A stretch of DNA of 64,000 nucleotides from contig JAQPZY010001610.1 of assembly GCA_029931535.1 (NCBI GenBank), positions 434,001-498,000 on the forward strand, read 5' to 3'. How positions within the stretch are numbered: position 1 is the stretch's first letter; every line of letters starts with the position of its first letter. A model generated the notes under the pieces. That model was not told where the DNA came from. It searched no databases and was given only the letters and a program-made list of their open reading frames with translations. Below, one piece after another: positions 27,301 through 39,300 of the stretch. The DNA is from Margaritifera margaritifera (lineage: Eukaryota > Mollusca > Bivalvia > Unionida > Margaritiferidae). The position numbers and the translations under genes are program-made.

Positions 27301-30300
27301 AACAAAAAGGGCACATGCAAAATCATCCAAGCATGAAATTCTTAGTAATCATCTGACTTCGGAATCTTTAATCAGCTTTATGGGGGACATTGAGATGCCC
27401 CCTCGCCCCTCCCCATCCCCCCAGACCCCTGAAGATGCAGAAAACAGCACCTGCAACGACAGTGACTTCAGATCCAATCAATGCCATGACAAGCAATTGA
27501 AATCAAATATTGGAATTGCAAATGATACACATTTTACAACAAGCTCTATCATCAAGAATGTCGATGAGCAAGTTGGATGAAAACATAAATTGGCAGTCCA
27601 CTGGGTGTAAGTCCCTATCCCCACCCATGTATGGAATTGGAAACATTGAAGTCGGGTGTGTGGGATTATCTTTCAACTTTGCCAGCTGGATCAGCCCACA
27701 AGTCATATTTCATCCTCCGTACGCTGTCCTGGCTGCTAACCAACCAATTCAGCCCTACGAACAATCAGTATACAGTTTTGGCGGTCAGAAATCTGTCATC
27801 TTGAACTGGTAAGGCAGCCAGCTGGACAGCCAACCATCTCCTGATAGTTCCTACAGTGATGGCATCATATGCCCAGCAGACTGCCTGGCCAGCCAGGCCA
27901 GCCAGACCGACCATCTCATTGATACAAACAGTACATGGCAAACTGGCATCACATTTGGAGCCATTCAACCTGATCCAGTTGATCACACTGGACTGGCACT
28001 CGCCAGCTAGATCACGTTTTGTGCTGGACATGACTCGGCAGGCACAAATAGCATATCTGACAGGTAGAACTTTGTTGATGGAATGTTATACCCCTGGATG
28101 CAGAGGGGGCAATACAGACATGCCTAGCATTCCAATTCAACCATGGAAGGGATGGAATTCAGTTTTAAGGTGGCAGTCAAAGAAATTTACAGAATTTTGC
28201 CTCCATTGGAATGCCCTCCTTCACCAGCAGTAATCCTGCTTACAAAGTCGTGGTCTCAGTGGACAGAGATGATGATGATGAACACCTGTCCTTCAGAAGT
28301 TTGCCACAATCATCAAAGATTGCAGAAATTACCGGGCATCGCGCTCTGCTAAAGTTTGTGACCCTGGTAACTCAAGAGTCTTCTTTTCGGTGAATCATTT
28401 GCCTGCAACTTTTACCTCACTGGTACAAATCACATTCTGATGTCTATTATTCAGACATAACTAGCCTAGACGAGGATATTACTGCCTTCAACATGTCAGC
28501 TTTACTCTTTTATAAAGTCGACAGACAAGTGTTTAATGCGACGTTTAAGTTGGTCAGGAACATTGTGTTGACTTCCTCCCTACTAGACCTGGCATCTCTA
28601 GTGATATTTTGCCTAGCTGAGAAGGCTGGAGGTGATCAAGCCTGGGATTTGGTAACCCATATTGCCAAGGTAGTCAAAAAGGGCTGCTTACCACATGATG
28701 GCACATGCTCTGATGGCCTTGTGTAACCTATATTTCATAAGAAGAGATGCACTCCTACGGTCTTCTTCTCTCAAAATACATCAAGCAGCAATCCTGTGTT
28801 CCCTCCCTTTCAGTTCTCCCCTTCTCTTCATGGGACGAATTGAAGAGGTAAGAAAGCAGGCAGCACAGGAATCGCTCCTTCAGTTCTCCGTGCAAGCCCC
28901 TATCTCTACAAGACCTTGCCGGGAAGCATGCCAGAGAAGGGATGATCGATCCCAGAAAGATTGCAGGGATAATTCCCAGCATCAACAGCAACCTTTTTGT
29001 GGCCAAGCAAGTTAGGCAGCCATATTCCCGTAACTTCCACAGGCAGGCTGGGAGGGGGGAGAGAAAACAAGGTTTCTCCCAAGCCTCCCACCAACTGTCA
29101 GTGTCTTTCTGTACCTCCCGCTCGCTGGCGACACTCCTGTGGGCGCCAAACTCCTGTTTTGCCAGACTTGGATCTACCTATTTCTGAAAAATGATTGGGT
29201 AATCTAAGTCATTTTGGAGGGGCTCCTGATCTCATTCATCTAGGCCCCTCCTCTTTCATCATCCCCTTTCATGATGGAGATCCCAAGCAATCCCACGAAG
29301 GCAGATATTTTACAGAAGGAGATAGAGCTTTGCTTGTAAAGTGGGCAGTGGAGACAGTCCGAAAGCCAGACTTTTTGGGTTTCTATTGCAGACTCTTTCT
29401 GGTTATGAAAACCGACAGGAAATTGAGACCTGTCATAGACCTGAGCAGGCTGAAACAATTCATTACTGCCCCAAAATTCAAGATGGATATGGCAAAGTCC
29501 ATCTGTCTTCCTGTGCGATGCAATGAATATGCAATCAATCTCGACCTGTCTGACGCATATTTCCATATACCTATTCACAAGGTATCAAGGAAATACCTTC
29601 ATTTTGCCTACCATGGGTAGCGTACCAATTCCGCGCCCTTCCATTCAGCCTCAGTCTTAGCCCTTGGGCCTTCACCAGGACATTGGACTACATCATATCC
29701 CTCTTCAGGATGTCCTCCAAAAAACCGACGGTGGTGTACCTGAATGATATACTGCAAAAACATTCAGTAAGTTGGGTTTTGGTTCATGACATGAACAACC
29801 TTCTCTACCTCATTCACAGCTTAGGGTGGATAGTCAATGTAGAGAAGTTGGATCTTGTCCCATTTCAACATTTTGTTCATCTAGGTATGGAGTTTCTATC
29901 TCATATCAACCTGGTTTGTCTTCGTCCCAAACAAATCAACAATATCATTCATGCATCGGAGAAGGTGTCTGCCAGGGCATTTATTTTGGCAAGGAAGTTT
30001 CTTCAACTCCTCAGCCTGTTTAGTGCAGCAGCAGACCTGTTATACCTTGGCTGCCTTTACATGCACCCTCTGTAGATGTCCCTTCTGGCACAGTGGTACC
30101 CAATCTTGGGTTGGTTAGATCACCATAATATTCTTGCTTCGATGGCAAGACAGGGATTGGCTAGCAGTGCGAATGCCTTTAGATGCCCCACAATGAGAAA
30201 TCACAGTCTGTTCAGATGACAGTTTGTTGGGTTGGGGAGCACACTTGCTACTGGACTTTGTGATGGTCATTGGCAAGTGGATGATGCAACAGAAGGCTCT

Positions 30301-33300
30301 TCACATCAGTCAACGGAAATGAAGGCCATTCTCAGTGCCTCCTGCACTTGAGTAGAATGCATCCAAAAGAAGATAGTTGATAATGTTGGACTATTCGGTC
30401 ATGGTGACCTACCTCATCAAACAAGGGGGAACGAAATCATCAGACCTTTGCATCATGGTATGGGAGTACATTCGTTGGTGTGCCCAATATCAAATATACA
30501 AGTCTGACACATCCCAGGCAGGCTCAGTCACCTGGCTGACTTATTATCAAGGAGAGGCCAGATACTTCATACAGAGTGATCTCTTCATCAGTCCATCTTC
30601 CATCTAGTCTGCATCCTATGGGGCAGACAGATGTTATATCTATTTGCAATGAGGTGGAACAACAAAATGCCCACTTTCGTCTCTCCATTCCCAGACCCAG
30701 ATGCATGGACCTTCAGCACCCTTTTATACAGCTTGTAGGGAAGATGGGCATATGCCTTCCCTCAAGCAGTTCTAATACTGAAACTAATACAGAAAATGAA
30801 GGACATGGACTGCAAAATAGTTCTGATTGCCCCTCTTTAGTGGGTCAAATCCTGAATCAATGATCTGCTCAATTTAGCAACAGATGTACCCAGGAAAATC
30901 TTAGTGACCTCCACGCTGCTAATGCATCCAAGGTCGCCATTATTCCATCTGTGTCCAGAGAAACTCCTCCTTCATGCCTAGCTCTTGTCAGTGATGACCT
31001 GCACAAAAACAAGTTCGATGCTTCAATTGTTGAGGTGATCACAACAGCTAAAAGGGCCTCCACTTTGAAGCCATATGAGGGTGAGTGATGGGTTTTCAAT
31101 GACTGGTGCCATGTTAATGATATCACACCACTCTAAACCTCCATTTCCCAACTTGCAAACTTCTTTCTGTTTCTCTTTGAGGACAAGAAGCTAACCCCTA
31201 TCACAATCAAGGGATACCATTCCATGATTTCAGACACGCTCAGACATCATGGAAGAGACAATATTGTCTGCAACAAGGATCTTTCCGACTTGCTGTCCAA
31301 TTTTGATATATCCAGACCACACTCACTAACCTTGTTCCAAAAATGGAACTTTTCCTGGGTCTTGACATGGCTCAACTCCTCTAAGTTTGAGCCCCTGTCT
31401 TCCACCTCACTGAAGCAATTATCATACAAGACTTTCTTCCTGATAGCACTAGCTTTAGCTTGCAGGGTGAGTGAGCTACATGCGCCGTCCATGGATCCGA
31501 ACTACATGCAGTTCTGTACCAATGGCTCAGTTGTTCTAATGATGCAACCTGGTTTCATCTCTAAGAACAGATTGCTGTCAGTAGGCAACTAACAAATAAC
31601 TATTCGCTCTCTCTCCTCAATCGATCCGTCAAGAGAGGCAAAGCTGCATGCTCTCAGATGCTATGATCGGAGGCACATGGAGAATGTCCACAATTGTTGT
31701 AAAAGGCTATTCCTATTGATTAAGGCAGGAAAGCAAGCCATAACCCCTATAATTGTTTGCCGCTTGGCTAAAGGGAGTTATTAAATTGTGTACTCTGAAC
31801 TCTCACAGGATCAGGTACGACTCATAAAGATTTTGGCTCACAAAATACCAGCGATTTCCATGAGTCTGACCTTCAAACATAATGTCTCAATATGAGATAT
31901 CAATTGGCTGGCATGCCCAGTCTACTTTCTCCAGCTTCTAAACTGTGCATCTGTGTGTATTTGTGTATCTAAACTGCATGTGTGTGTATTTGTGTATCTA
32001 AACTGTGCATGTGTGTGTATTTGTGTATCTAAACTGCATGTGTGTGTATTTGTGTATTTAAACTGTGCATGTATGTGTATTTGTGTATCTAAACTGTGCA
32101 TGTATGTGTATTTATGTATCTAAACTGTGCATGTGTGTATTTGTGTATCTAAACTGTGCATGTGTGTGTATTTGTGTATCTAAACTGTGTATGTGTGTGT
32201 TCTTCCTTTCCTTTCCTTTCTTTATTCTCAGACTATGATATTTATTGTCCCTAGATTATCTGATAACTCAAAATGTTGACAGTAAGGAGGCCTTGGGGTG
32301 GCATTCCCAAACCCAATGGTTGACCTATTACAGGGATAATTACACAATTTTAGAAAAAGGAAAAATAAAAACTAGCAAGTTCATTTAATGTTCACCCATT
32401 GGCTTAGGAGGATATATAATTATGAGCAGACAGAGGAAGGACAGATAGATGGATGGATAAACGGTATCAAAATATCACCAACACTAAGCCTTGTGATAAA
32501 AATATAAAAAGTTCCAAATACAGGATAAATAAAATAACAGTTTCTGTGTTTGAATTTTTATCATTCATATCAGTAGTACATTGTAATCAAGAAAAATGAA
32601 TCAATTATAGGTATGGTGATTTCTCCCAATCTTTTTATAACTTTTACACCAATAGTAGAGGCATATAGTGTTACCCATCACCAATAGTAGAGGCATATAG
32701 TGTTACCCATCACCAATAGTAGAGGCATATAGTGTTACCCATCACCAATAGTAGAGGTATATAGTGTTACCCATCACCAATAGTAGAGGCATATAGTGTT
32801 ACCCATCACCAATAGTAGAGAGCTATAGTGTTACCCATCACCAATAGTAGAGAGCTATAGTGTTACCCATCACCAATAGTAGAGGCATATAGTGTTACCC
32901 ATCACTAGTTTGGAGTCATCTAGTGTTATCCATCACCAATAGTAGTGGTATTGTTACGACTCTATGGTCTAAGAAAAATGTAACAGAAAGAAAGTGAAAC
33001 CAACAAATCAAGTAAAAAATCAACAAGCAATTTATTACTAGATAATTAAAATGAAAAATCAAAAAAATCACTTACAGTAATGTGTTTTGAAATCCTAATA
33101 ATCCAATAAGAATGATTGTTCTAATCACAAGTCCTAAATATAGAATGTTCCGAATTCACGGCTGTGTCCTTGAATGTTATGATGTGCTAATGGTCTCCAA
33201 AGTCCTGATGTACTAGAAATCTTGATGTGCTGATGTCAAAATGAAGTATTCCAAAATCTCTGAATAAGTTCACATAAATTCCAAAATTGTCAATTAAAAA

Positions 33301-36300
33301 TCCAAAATCCAAAAGTTTATGAGCACTGTTATAATCCAATGAATATTTAAAATAATTCCTCTCTTAGAATTTGGAATGAATTTTCACAACTGTAATAGCT
33401 CTTTACAAGACTGATGGTAATGTCAAAACTGAATAAATGTCCACCAAACATGGTATATATAAAGATTGGTCACATGACAGAATGTTCTAGAACATGAGTC
33501 ATCTTAATGTAATTTTACTTGTAAACAACAATCAACCTTGACCTTAAAATTGAGAAAACATATTGATCAAAACAACCTAATTCAAGGACACTAGTTAAAC
33601 ATGTTTTTCCTGATAAACATTAAGATTTAAGCAAATATTAAAGTGAAGAAACATTTATAATTTCCTAAAATATTTATAATATTATATAAACATCATACAT
33701 AACACCTCCCCTCATAAAGAAAAAGAAAGATTTATGTAATAAAGCTTTCTTTTGAATATACATCTAATACTATAATAACCAAAATTACATAAGAACATGT
33801 TTTATGATACTGGACTTAATTACATCAAGCAATATTACATTTCTAGGCACGTGAGAGTGCATCTGCAATCACATTGTCTTTTCCCCTGATGTGTTTGATG
33901 TCAATGTTATATTCTTGCAATATCAAACTCCATCTCAACAATCTCCGATTTTTATCTTTCATTTTGTTGATGAAAGTAAGGGGATTGTGATCACTGTACA
34001 CAATAATTGGAGAAAGAGCTGAGGTGACATACACTTCAAAATGCTGTAAAGCCAATATCAAAGCCAAACATTCCTTCTCAATTGTGGAATAATTTTTCTG
34101 GTGCTTGTTTAGTTTTTTAGAAAAATAACACACAGGGTGATCCACACCACTTTTGTCTTCCTGAATCAATACTCCACCAACCCCTACATCACTTGCATCA
34201 ACAGATAATTTAAATGATTGGCTAAAATTTGGTGCAGAAAGAACTGGTGCATTCTTAAGCATGGCCTTTAATTTGTCAAAAGATTCCTGACACTTGTCAG
34301 ACCAATGAAATTTGGTTTTCTTACTCAATAAACTTGTCAAAGGTTCAGCAATTTTGGAAAAATTGGAACAAAATTTCCGATAATATCCAGCCATACCTAG
34401 AAATCGCATCAGTTGCTTTTTACAAATTGGAACTTGAAATTCAGAGATAGCTTTGACCTTAGCTTCTATAGGTTTAACTTGACCTTGTCCCACTATATGT
34501 CCTAAAAATGTGACACAAGCATGGCAAAACTCACGTTTGCTCAAATTAATTGTCAGATTCGCATCGCTGAGTCGATCGAAGAATTTTCGAATGGTTTCCA
34601 AATGATCTTCCCAGGTGTTGTTGTAGATAATGACGTCATCGATATAAGCGTCACAATTATCAAGACCAAATGTTATGATGTTCATCAGACGTTGAAACGT
34701 TGCAGGTGAATTTTTCATTCCAAACGGCATGACTTTATATTGATAAAGTCCATCTGGAGTTGCAAATGCTGAAATTTCTTTTGCCCTTTCCGTCAGTGGA
34801 ATTTGCCAGAATCCTTTTAAAAGGTCAAACTTGGTGACACATTCCGCATTTCCAATTTTATCAATGCAATCGTCCATTCTTGGGATTGGAAATGAATCAG
34901 TTTTGGTGACACTGTTGACTTTTCTATAGTCAGTACACATACGGAATGTATTATCTGGCTTGGGAACAAGAATACATGGTGAACTCCAGTTACTTTTACT
35001 TGGTTCTATGAAATCATTCTCCAGTAAATACTGAATTTCTTTCTTCAGATAGTTCTGTTTGAGAGGATTCATCCTATAAGGATGCTGTTTCACAGGCGCA
35101 GAATCTACAATGTCAACGTCATGATAAATTTTACTTGTTCGTGTTGGAACATCAGGAAACAAGTGTTCATATTCATGTAATAGCTGTTTTAGTTCATTTC
35201 TTTCCTGTTGTTGTAGATGTGAAAGTTTCTGGTCTAGGTTGTTCAATATTTCTGAATTCCGAAGATTGGTTATACCAGAGTCACTATAGTCTGATCGTAT
35301 TCCATCGTTGATATCTTCACTGTGTGGGACAGGTACAACTAAATTAACAGAATAATTAGCTGAGCTATCTCTGTCAAAATATTCCTTTAACATATTTATA
35401 TGACAAAGTTGTTTCTGTTTCCGTCTCCCAGGAGTGTTAATGATATAATTTAAGTCATTTACTTTCTTTTCAATGGTATAAGGACCATAAAATTTAGCCT
35501 GAAGAGGATTCTGAGGTATGGGAAAGAGAGCCAGAACTTTGTCACCAGGTTTAAAACTCCTTTCCTGTGAATTTCTGTCATGCCTTAATTTCATTTTTGA
35601 CTGAGTAGTGTGAAGATTAGTTCTTGCTACTTCACAGGCCTTTGACAACTTGTATTTGAAATCAGAGACATAATCAAGAAGATTAATCTTTGAATCTTCA
35701 TTTGAAAGAAGTTTCTCTTTCAATAATTTCAATGGTCCACGGACAGTATGACCAAAAACTAGTTCAAAGGGACTAAAACCCAACGACTCTTGAACTGATT
35801 CCCTAACAGCAAACAACAACAAATGAACACCCTCATCCCAATCCTTTTCTGTATCAAAGCAATATGATCGAATCATATTCTTCAAAGTTTGATGAAATCT
35901 TTCCAAAGCACCTTGACTTTCAGGGTGATAGGCAGAAGATTTAAACTGTTGGATGCCTAATTCATGCATAACTTGTTGGAAAATTCCAGACATAAAATTT
36001 GACCCTTGATCTGACTGGACAGATTTGGGAAGGCCAACAAGTGTAAAAAACTTCACCAAAGCTTTCACAATAGTTTTAGTTTTTATATTTCTCAGAGGAA
36101 TTGCCTCTGGAAATCTTGTAGATGCACACATGATGGTCAACAAGTATTGGTTGCCTGACTTGGTTTTAGGTAAAGGACCAACACAGTCTACCATTATTCT
36201 ACTAAATGGTTCATCAAATGCAGGAATAGGTTGCAGATGAGCCTTAAGTATCTTCTGATTGGGTTTTCCTACCATTTGACAAGTGTGACAAGATCTGCAG

Positions 36301-39300
36301 TATTTAGAAACATCACTTTTGAGTTTCGGCCAATAAAAATGATTCAAGATCTTGTGATAAGTCTTACGGACTCCTAAATGACCAGCCAAAGGAGTTTCAT
36401 GAGCTAAATTAAGAATTTCCTGTCGATATGACTTAGGAACAACAATTTGATAGCTCACTGACCACTCGTCACCAGCGGGTACATCAGGTGGTCTCCATTT
36501 CCTCATAAGGACCCCATTTTTCACAAAGTAACACACTGGAACTTGTGTGGCTTCAGTTTCATTAATAGCCCTCTGAAACAAACAAGATATCTCGGGATCT
36601 TGCTCCTGTTCAACGACAAGAGATTGTCGTTTGTCATCCTGATTAGAACAAAGAGAATGAGTTGCCAAAAGAGGATCACTGTGATCAATACCGTTTGATT
36701 GATCAATACCTGAGGAAAAAGTGACCTCATCAAAAGACTGACCAATACATGTGTCAGCTAAAGGAATAATATCCTGATCAACATCACTCTCAAGAGCTCT
36801 TTGTTCCATAGCTCTAGTAACTGCACAAGCAGGGTACAAATCAGGGATTTCAGTTTCGACAGGATCAACTTTCTGATCCAAACAAGGCTTGTCAGTTACA
36901 AGTGGATTAACCACAACCTTATCTCCAGCTAGGTCATTGCCTAGTAATAAATGAACACCCTCTATGGGTAAAGAAGTCACTGCCCCAACAGTCACAGGTC
37001 CAGAAACTAAGTCTGATGCCAAATTTACACAATGGAGAGGAACATTTACAAAGCCGCACTCTACTCCCTGAACAAGAACACTTTCACTTGAAGAAGACTC
37101 CTCAGACAAAGGCAAAGTACCTGATAATAAAAGACTCTGAGAAGCTCCAGTGTCCCTTAATATTTTAATTGGGATAGGTTTGGCAGAATCACCAATAAGT
37201 GATATAGAACCTTCTGACATGAATGGTTCATAAGCCTCTAAAATAGAATCAGACTGGGGTTTGTTTGACCCAACAAATGTATTGCTTTTAATACAAGACC
37301 ATGACCTTGACCTCGTAGAAATAAGAGCATTTGGAAAAGCTCTGTCTTTACTCTGTTGCTTATTTTTCAACTTGAAGCAATCAGAAATAACGTGCCCTTT
37401 CGTTTTACAATAAGTGCACGTAGGAAGAGATAAGGATTTCTGATCAGTCTTATCAGATGTTTGATTCCTAACAGTTGTGCTGTTGTGAAATTTGGAAGTA
37501 CTCGAATGAGATTGAAATGGTTTTTTACCAGAAAACTGCTGAGAGGACAACTTATTGCCAAATGAAATTTTGTGAGTCAAGGAATAATCATCAGCCATAC
37601 GAGCAGCATTTTCCAAAGTTTCCACTTTCTGCTCGTCAAGATAGGTTTTAACATCACTATGGATGCACCTCTTGAACTCTTCAATTAATACGAGCTGTCT
37701 GAGGTTATCATAAGCTTGATCAACTTTCTTGGCTGAGCACCACCTATCAAATAGTTGTTCTTTATCCCTTGCAAATTCGACATGAGTTTGTCCAGTTTCT
37801 TTTCTACAATTCCTAAACCTTTGTCGATATGCCTCTGGTACCAACTCATAAGCTTTCAAGATGTACTCCTTAACCACATCATAATCAGTGCTTTGTTGTA
37901 CTGACAGTGAAGTGTAGACTTCACGAGCTTTGCCAATAAGTACACTTTGTAATAACAAAGTCCAATGCTCTCTGGGCCATTTCAAGTTTTCAGCTATTTT
38001 CTCGAAATGAAGAAAGTATTTATCTACTTCTTTTTCCTGAAAAGGGGGTACTAACCTAATATATCTAGTAACATCAAAACCTGGACTTGTGTTTAAAGGA
38101 GTGGAGTGTGCTCTGTTTGCCAGTTCTAATTCTCTTAATTTAAATTGCATTTCCCTTTCTTCTCTTTGCATCTGCATTTGTATTTGTCTCTCTTCTTTCT
38201 GCATTTGTATCTGTCTATCTTCTTTCTCTCTCTCCATCTGCATTTGCCTCTCTTCTTTCTCTCTCTCCATCTGTATCTGCATTTGTCTCTCTTCTTTCTC
38301 TCTCTCCAACTGCCTCTCTTCTTTTTCTCTCTCCATCTGCCTCTCTTCTTTCTGCATTTGGATCTGCCTCTCTTCTTTCTGCATTTGGATCTGCCTCTCT
38401 TCCTTCTCTCTCTCTCTCTGAATCTGAAGCTTTGCCAATTCTAAATCAATCTGGTTCTTTAACTCTAATTCCCTTAATTTCCTGTCAGAACCAGATACAG
38501 GCTTTCTTTTCAAACTTAAAGCACTATTTTCAAAAATTCCCTTTCCTACTAAATACTGAATTAAAATAATCTTTATCTCCTGTTTTGTCAATGATACTTT
38601 TGCCTCAGATAGACTGTATTTTCTGGCAAGGTCGAGCAACTCATCCTTTCTCATGCACTCTAACCCCTCCTGGGTAGGTTTTGAAATGAAATTCTGAACA
38701 TTAGATGCCATTGTAAATGCTTGTTGGTTTCACACAAAAAAAAATTTCTCTATTAAAAATCTTTGCCAAAGACAAAAAAAATTCAGAGACAAAATCAATA
38801 TGAATTTCAAAGATAAATTTAATATCTCTAATATGCTTTAATGAAATTCAGATCCCAGAAGACGAGCCCCCAATTTCTGTTACGACTCTATGGTCTAAGA
38901 AAAATGTAACAGAAAGAAAGTGAAACCAACAAATCAAGTAAAAAATCAACAAGCAATTTATTACTAGATAATTAAAATGAAAAATCAAAAAAATCACTTA
39001 CAGTAATGTGTTTTGAAGTCCTAATAATCCAATAAGAATGATTGTTCTAATCACAAGTCCTAAATATAGAATGTTCCGAATTCACGGCTGTGTCCTTGAA
39101 TGTTATGATGTGCTAATGGTCTCCAAAGTCCTGATGTACTAGAAATCTTGATGTGCTGATGTCAAAATGAAGTATTCCAAAATCTCTGAATAAGTTCACA
39201 TAAATTCCAAAATTGTCAATTAAAAATCCAAAATCCAAAAGTTTATGAGCACTGTTATAATCCAATGAATATTTAAAATAATTCCTCTCTTAGAATTTGG

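Larger units (their letters stand above)
27138..31940 (+). mobile_element. Decayed DIRS-like (tyrosine recombinase) retrotransposon
   Basis: Fragments occur in the order Gag, reverse transcriptase, RNase H, tyrosine recombinase, as in DIRS elements. Gag-like cysteine segment at 27147-27270, RT at 29190-30080, RNase H-like stretch at about 30180-30560, recombinase at about 31080-31940. All parts are broken by stops and frameshifts. Key residues are changed: YLND replaces YLDD in RT, and a proline replaces the second recombinase arginine. I could not find the terminal repeats, so the ends are approximate. It is a dead copy that lies in VARS2 intron 8, same strand. Confidence 0.82.

Noticed and set aside
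33843..38711. Host gene or endogenous retrovirus with envelope
   Set aside because: LTRs, primer site, polypurine tract and Gag-Pol identify a retrotransposon. No env-like frame lies between RNase H (ending 33843) and the LTR at 33704.
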